This document shows, piece after piece, positions 32,877 through 34,598 of a stretch of 34,598 bases of DNA. The position numbers and the translations under genes are program-made. Numbering within the stretch: the stretch's first letter is position 1; each line of letters begins with the position of its first letter. The notes beneath the pieces were generated by a model. It was given only the letters and a program-made list of their open reading frames with translations, searched no databases and was not told the origin of the DNA. The DNA comes from Sulfurimonas sp. GTDB taxonomy: Bacteria; Campylobacterota; Campylobacteria; Campylobacterales; Sulfurimonadaceae. The stretch is from positions 1-34,598 of the forward strand of contig WFNM01000081.1 of NCBI GenBank assembly GCA_015488615.1, read 5' to 3'.

Positions 32877-34598
32877 TTATTTGACTAACATATCATAAAT
32901 ATTTTCAACATTATTACATATATTAGCATTTTTGTCCATTAAAAAGCTATCTCTTACCTTATATTTACTCGAGTGAATTTTTGCTGTAACTATATTTATG
33001 TCCAACTCTTCAAAACAGTACATTACAAAGCCAAGTAATCCACTCTGATTTTTTGTATGGATGAGTATTTCAGCATGAGTGAGAGAGTGATTGCAGTCAA
33101 GAGTAATCTCTTCTCGTTTAATCTCGACATTTTTGTAGTTCACTTTTCTATCCATGTCAAACGCTGCATCTATCTTCTCTTGCACTTCAACAAGTTCATT
33201 ACCATCTACATTTTGCATAAAATCTATTTTGAAGTATTTAATATCATCAAAGAGTGTAAAGATTTCCATACTTGCAACACTAAGATGTGAAAGTGAACCT
33301 AAGAGATAGCCAATATTGAGTGGAATTTTTCTATATATTTCTATGGTGAGTGTGTTTTTGTTTTTCGTAGTAAAATTGTACTCTTGTGTCTCTCTCGCGA
33401 GTTTGACAATCTCTAAGATATCTTGAGGGGTATGTTTAAAAAAGAAGAGGTTAGACTCTATGGTAAGTATCTTTTTTTGTATGAAACGCGGCATTTCTTT
33501 AAACACATCAAGGTTGCGAACCCTGTTTTCTATAATAAGTCGTTTTTTTGCATCTGTAATACGGTCACTATTTTGTGCCACTTCGAGAGCACTTTTGTAG
33601 AGATCGAGTAGTAGCTTGGCATTAAATGAATTATATGTTTCACCTCCAACACCATTGATGTCGGCATAGGTTAATATATAAAGCATATTAAGATTTTTAG
33701 TATCGTTTATTTTAGACATAAACCTATAGAGAGTTTTTTCATTATGTATATTTTCTTTAAATGCAACACTACTCATAAGTATATGTTGTTTGACAAGTGT
33801 TGCACCACGGCTTTGTAAATCTTCACTCATCTTCATATCTCGTAAAAATGGCAAGATAAGTTTCGCTCCCACTTCAGAGTGGTCTTGTTTACGACCTTTT
33901 CCTGTATCATGAAAGAGGACTGTTATCTTCACAAGCAGTTTTTCATCAGCAGAGAGATCTTGATAGAGTGAGTCGATAAAAGGTTCTTTGATGTTCTCTA
34001 ATGCTCGTATACACTCGATGGAGTGAATATCTACAGGATAGTGATGGTAACCATCAAACTGTGGAAGATGAAGCACTTTTTTAAAGTTCTCAAAGAGTTC
34101 CCCTAAAATCCCAGCATCATAGAAGAGCTTGAAAAAGTGAAAGGTGTGCTTTTTCTGTAAAATCTTTTTAAGCAGAGCTAATGTCTTGAGGTTGAGAGGC
34201 TGTGCAATCTTTGTATAGGTAAACTTACTCAAAACACCAGAATCGAAGTGATGCACTGCATCAGGAAGTGATACTAGAAGTTCTAAGAGTTGGTTGATGT
34301 TACTAAACTTCTGGTTATAAGATATATAGATACGACCTGAGAGCTCATAAATCCCTTTTTGGAGTCTATGTTTTCGTAACTCTTTAATCATCGATGTATC
34401 ATAAAGATAAGGGCGAATCATTTTTTTCGTAAAGATACGAGTGAAGTTGTCTATCCTCCATCCTGCTTCAAGAACCTTAGCAGAAAACTTTCTCTGATCA
34501 CTAAAGCCAAGCATCTGTGACACTGTAGGGATATACTCTAAACGCAGAGTGTCCTCTTGTTTACCAGTGATAAGGTGCAGAGCACTACGTACACGAAA
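32877..34598 (-). CDS. glnD: PII uridylyltransferase/uridylyl-removing enzyme, C-terminal part (5' end outside window)
   Basis: The track lists a start at 34523, but the frame stays open to the window edge and the extra 25 codons encode FRVRSALHLITGKQEDTLRL, the conserved FR(I/V)RxALHLxTGRxEDRL segment of GlnD, so the gene continues beyond the window. The visible 573 residues contain the central helical region, the HD domain with FHDTGKGRKQDHSEVGAKL (uridylyl removal from PII), and two C-terminal ACT-type domains for glutamine sensing. The second is clear (ILIHTKNQSGLLGFVMYCFEELDINIVTAKIH, split here for length); the first is degenerate. The nucleotidyltransferase domain is not visible. It regulates PII and nitrogen assimilation. 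Confidence 0.9.
   Translation of the reverse strand, partial: FRVRSALHLITGKQEDTLRLEYIPTVSQMLGFSDQRKFSAKVLEAGWRIDNFTRIFTKKMIRPYLYDTSMIKELRKHRLQKGIYELSGRIYISYNQKFSNINQLLELLVSLPDAVHHFDSGVLSKFTYTKIAQPLNLKTLALLKKILQKKHTFHFFKLFYDAGILGELFENFKKVLHLPQFDGYHHYPVDIHSIECIRALENIKEPFIDSLYQDLSADEKLLVKITVLFHDTGKGRKQDHSEVGAKLILPFLRDMKMSEDLQSRGATLVKQHILMSSVAFKENIHNEKTLYRFMSKINDTKNLNMLYILTYADINGVGGETYNSFNAKLLLDLYKSALEVAQNSDRITDAKKRLIIENRVRNLDVFKEMPRFIQKKILTIESNLFFFKHTPQDILEIVKLARETQEYNFTTKNKNTLTIEIYRKIPLNIGYLLGSLSHLSVASMEIFTLFDDIKYFKIDFMQNVDGNELVEVQEKIDAAFDMDRKVNYKNVEIKREEITLDCNHSLTHAEILIHTKNQSGLLGFVMYCFEELDINIVTAKIHSSKYKVRDSFLMDKNANICNNVENIYDMLVK

Overview
The window looks like chromosome of a Campylobacterota (former Epsilonproteobacteria) member, most probably close to Sulfurimonas/Sulfuricurvum. 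The reasons are low GC, short intergenic gaps, a fused ispDF, an HP1021/Cj1608-type orphan regulator beside ispDF followed by a sat-like and a pgpA-like gene (the order I recall from Campylobacter jejuni Cj1607-Cj1610), and Campylobacterota-style Mrp, ThiC and GlnD. Genus placement is inference.

Region 1 (1-18305, all + strand) is a carbon-storage and glycolysis block: 3' end of a glycogen synthase, ROK glucokinase, a second glycogen synthase, branching enzyme, glucose-6-phosphate isomerase, a Crp/Fnr-family regulator, GAPDH, a P3A-type proton ATPase, a class I-like PPK2 polyphosphate kinase, a broken small membrane-protein gene, a complete pyruvate dehydrogenase complex (E1 alpha, E1 beta, E2, E3), lipB and lipA for its lipoylation, and 6-phosphofructokinase. 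Most neighbours overlap or lie within about 25 bp. Together these supply the steps an autotroph with a gluconeogenic core lacks for burning glycogen to acetyl-CoA (hexose activation, PFK, a dedicated GAPDH, PDH plus its cofactor pathway), linked to polyphosphate and proton pumping. A near-perfect palindrome sits at about -41.5 from the predicted start of the gap transcript, directly after the Crp-like gene, so local control of the block is plausible.

Region 2 (18363-22019, - strand) is ispDF - HP1021-like regulator - ATP-sulfurylase-like - PgpA-like. Only ispDF looks like a conventional enzyme. The regulator has lost its phospho-acceptor Asp, the sulfurylase-like protein has lost the QxRN motif, and the PgpA-like protein has lost its acidic catalytic residues.

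Region 3 (22143-26172) is accessory: five small + strand genes for membrane or exported proteins of unknown function (one missed by the ORF track), facing four - strand genes that include a DUF4279-like protein and three small membrane proteins.

Region 4 (26343-34598) is housekeeping and signalling: thiC and mrp on +, with a strong terminator after mrp; then on - a membrane diguanylate cyclase with a periplasmic CxxCH haem motif, glmS, and the C-terminal part of glnD running off the window end. I saw no tRNA, rRNA, CRISPR array, insertion sequence or TPP riboswitch.
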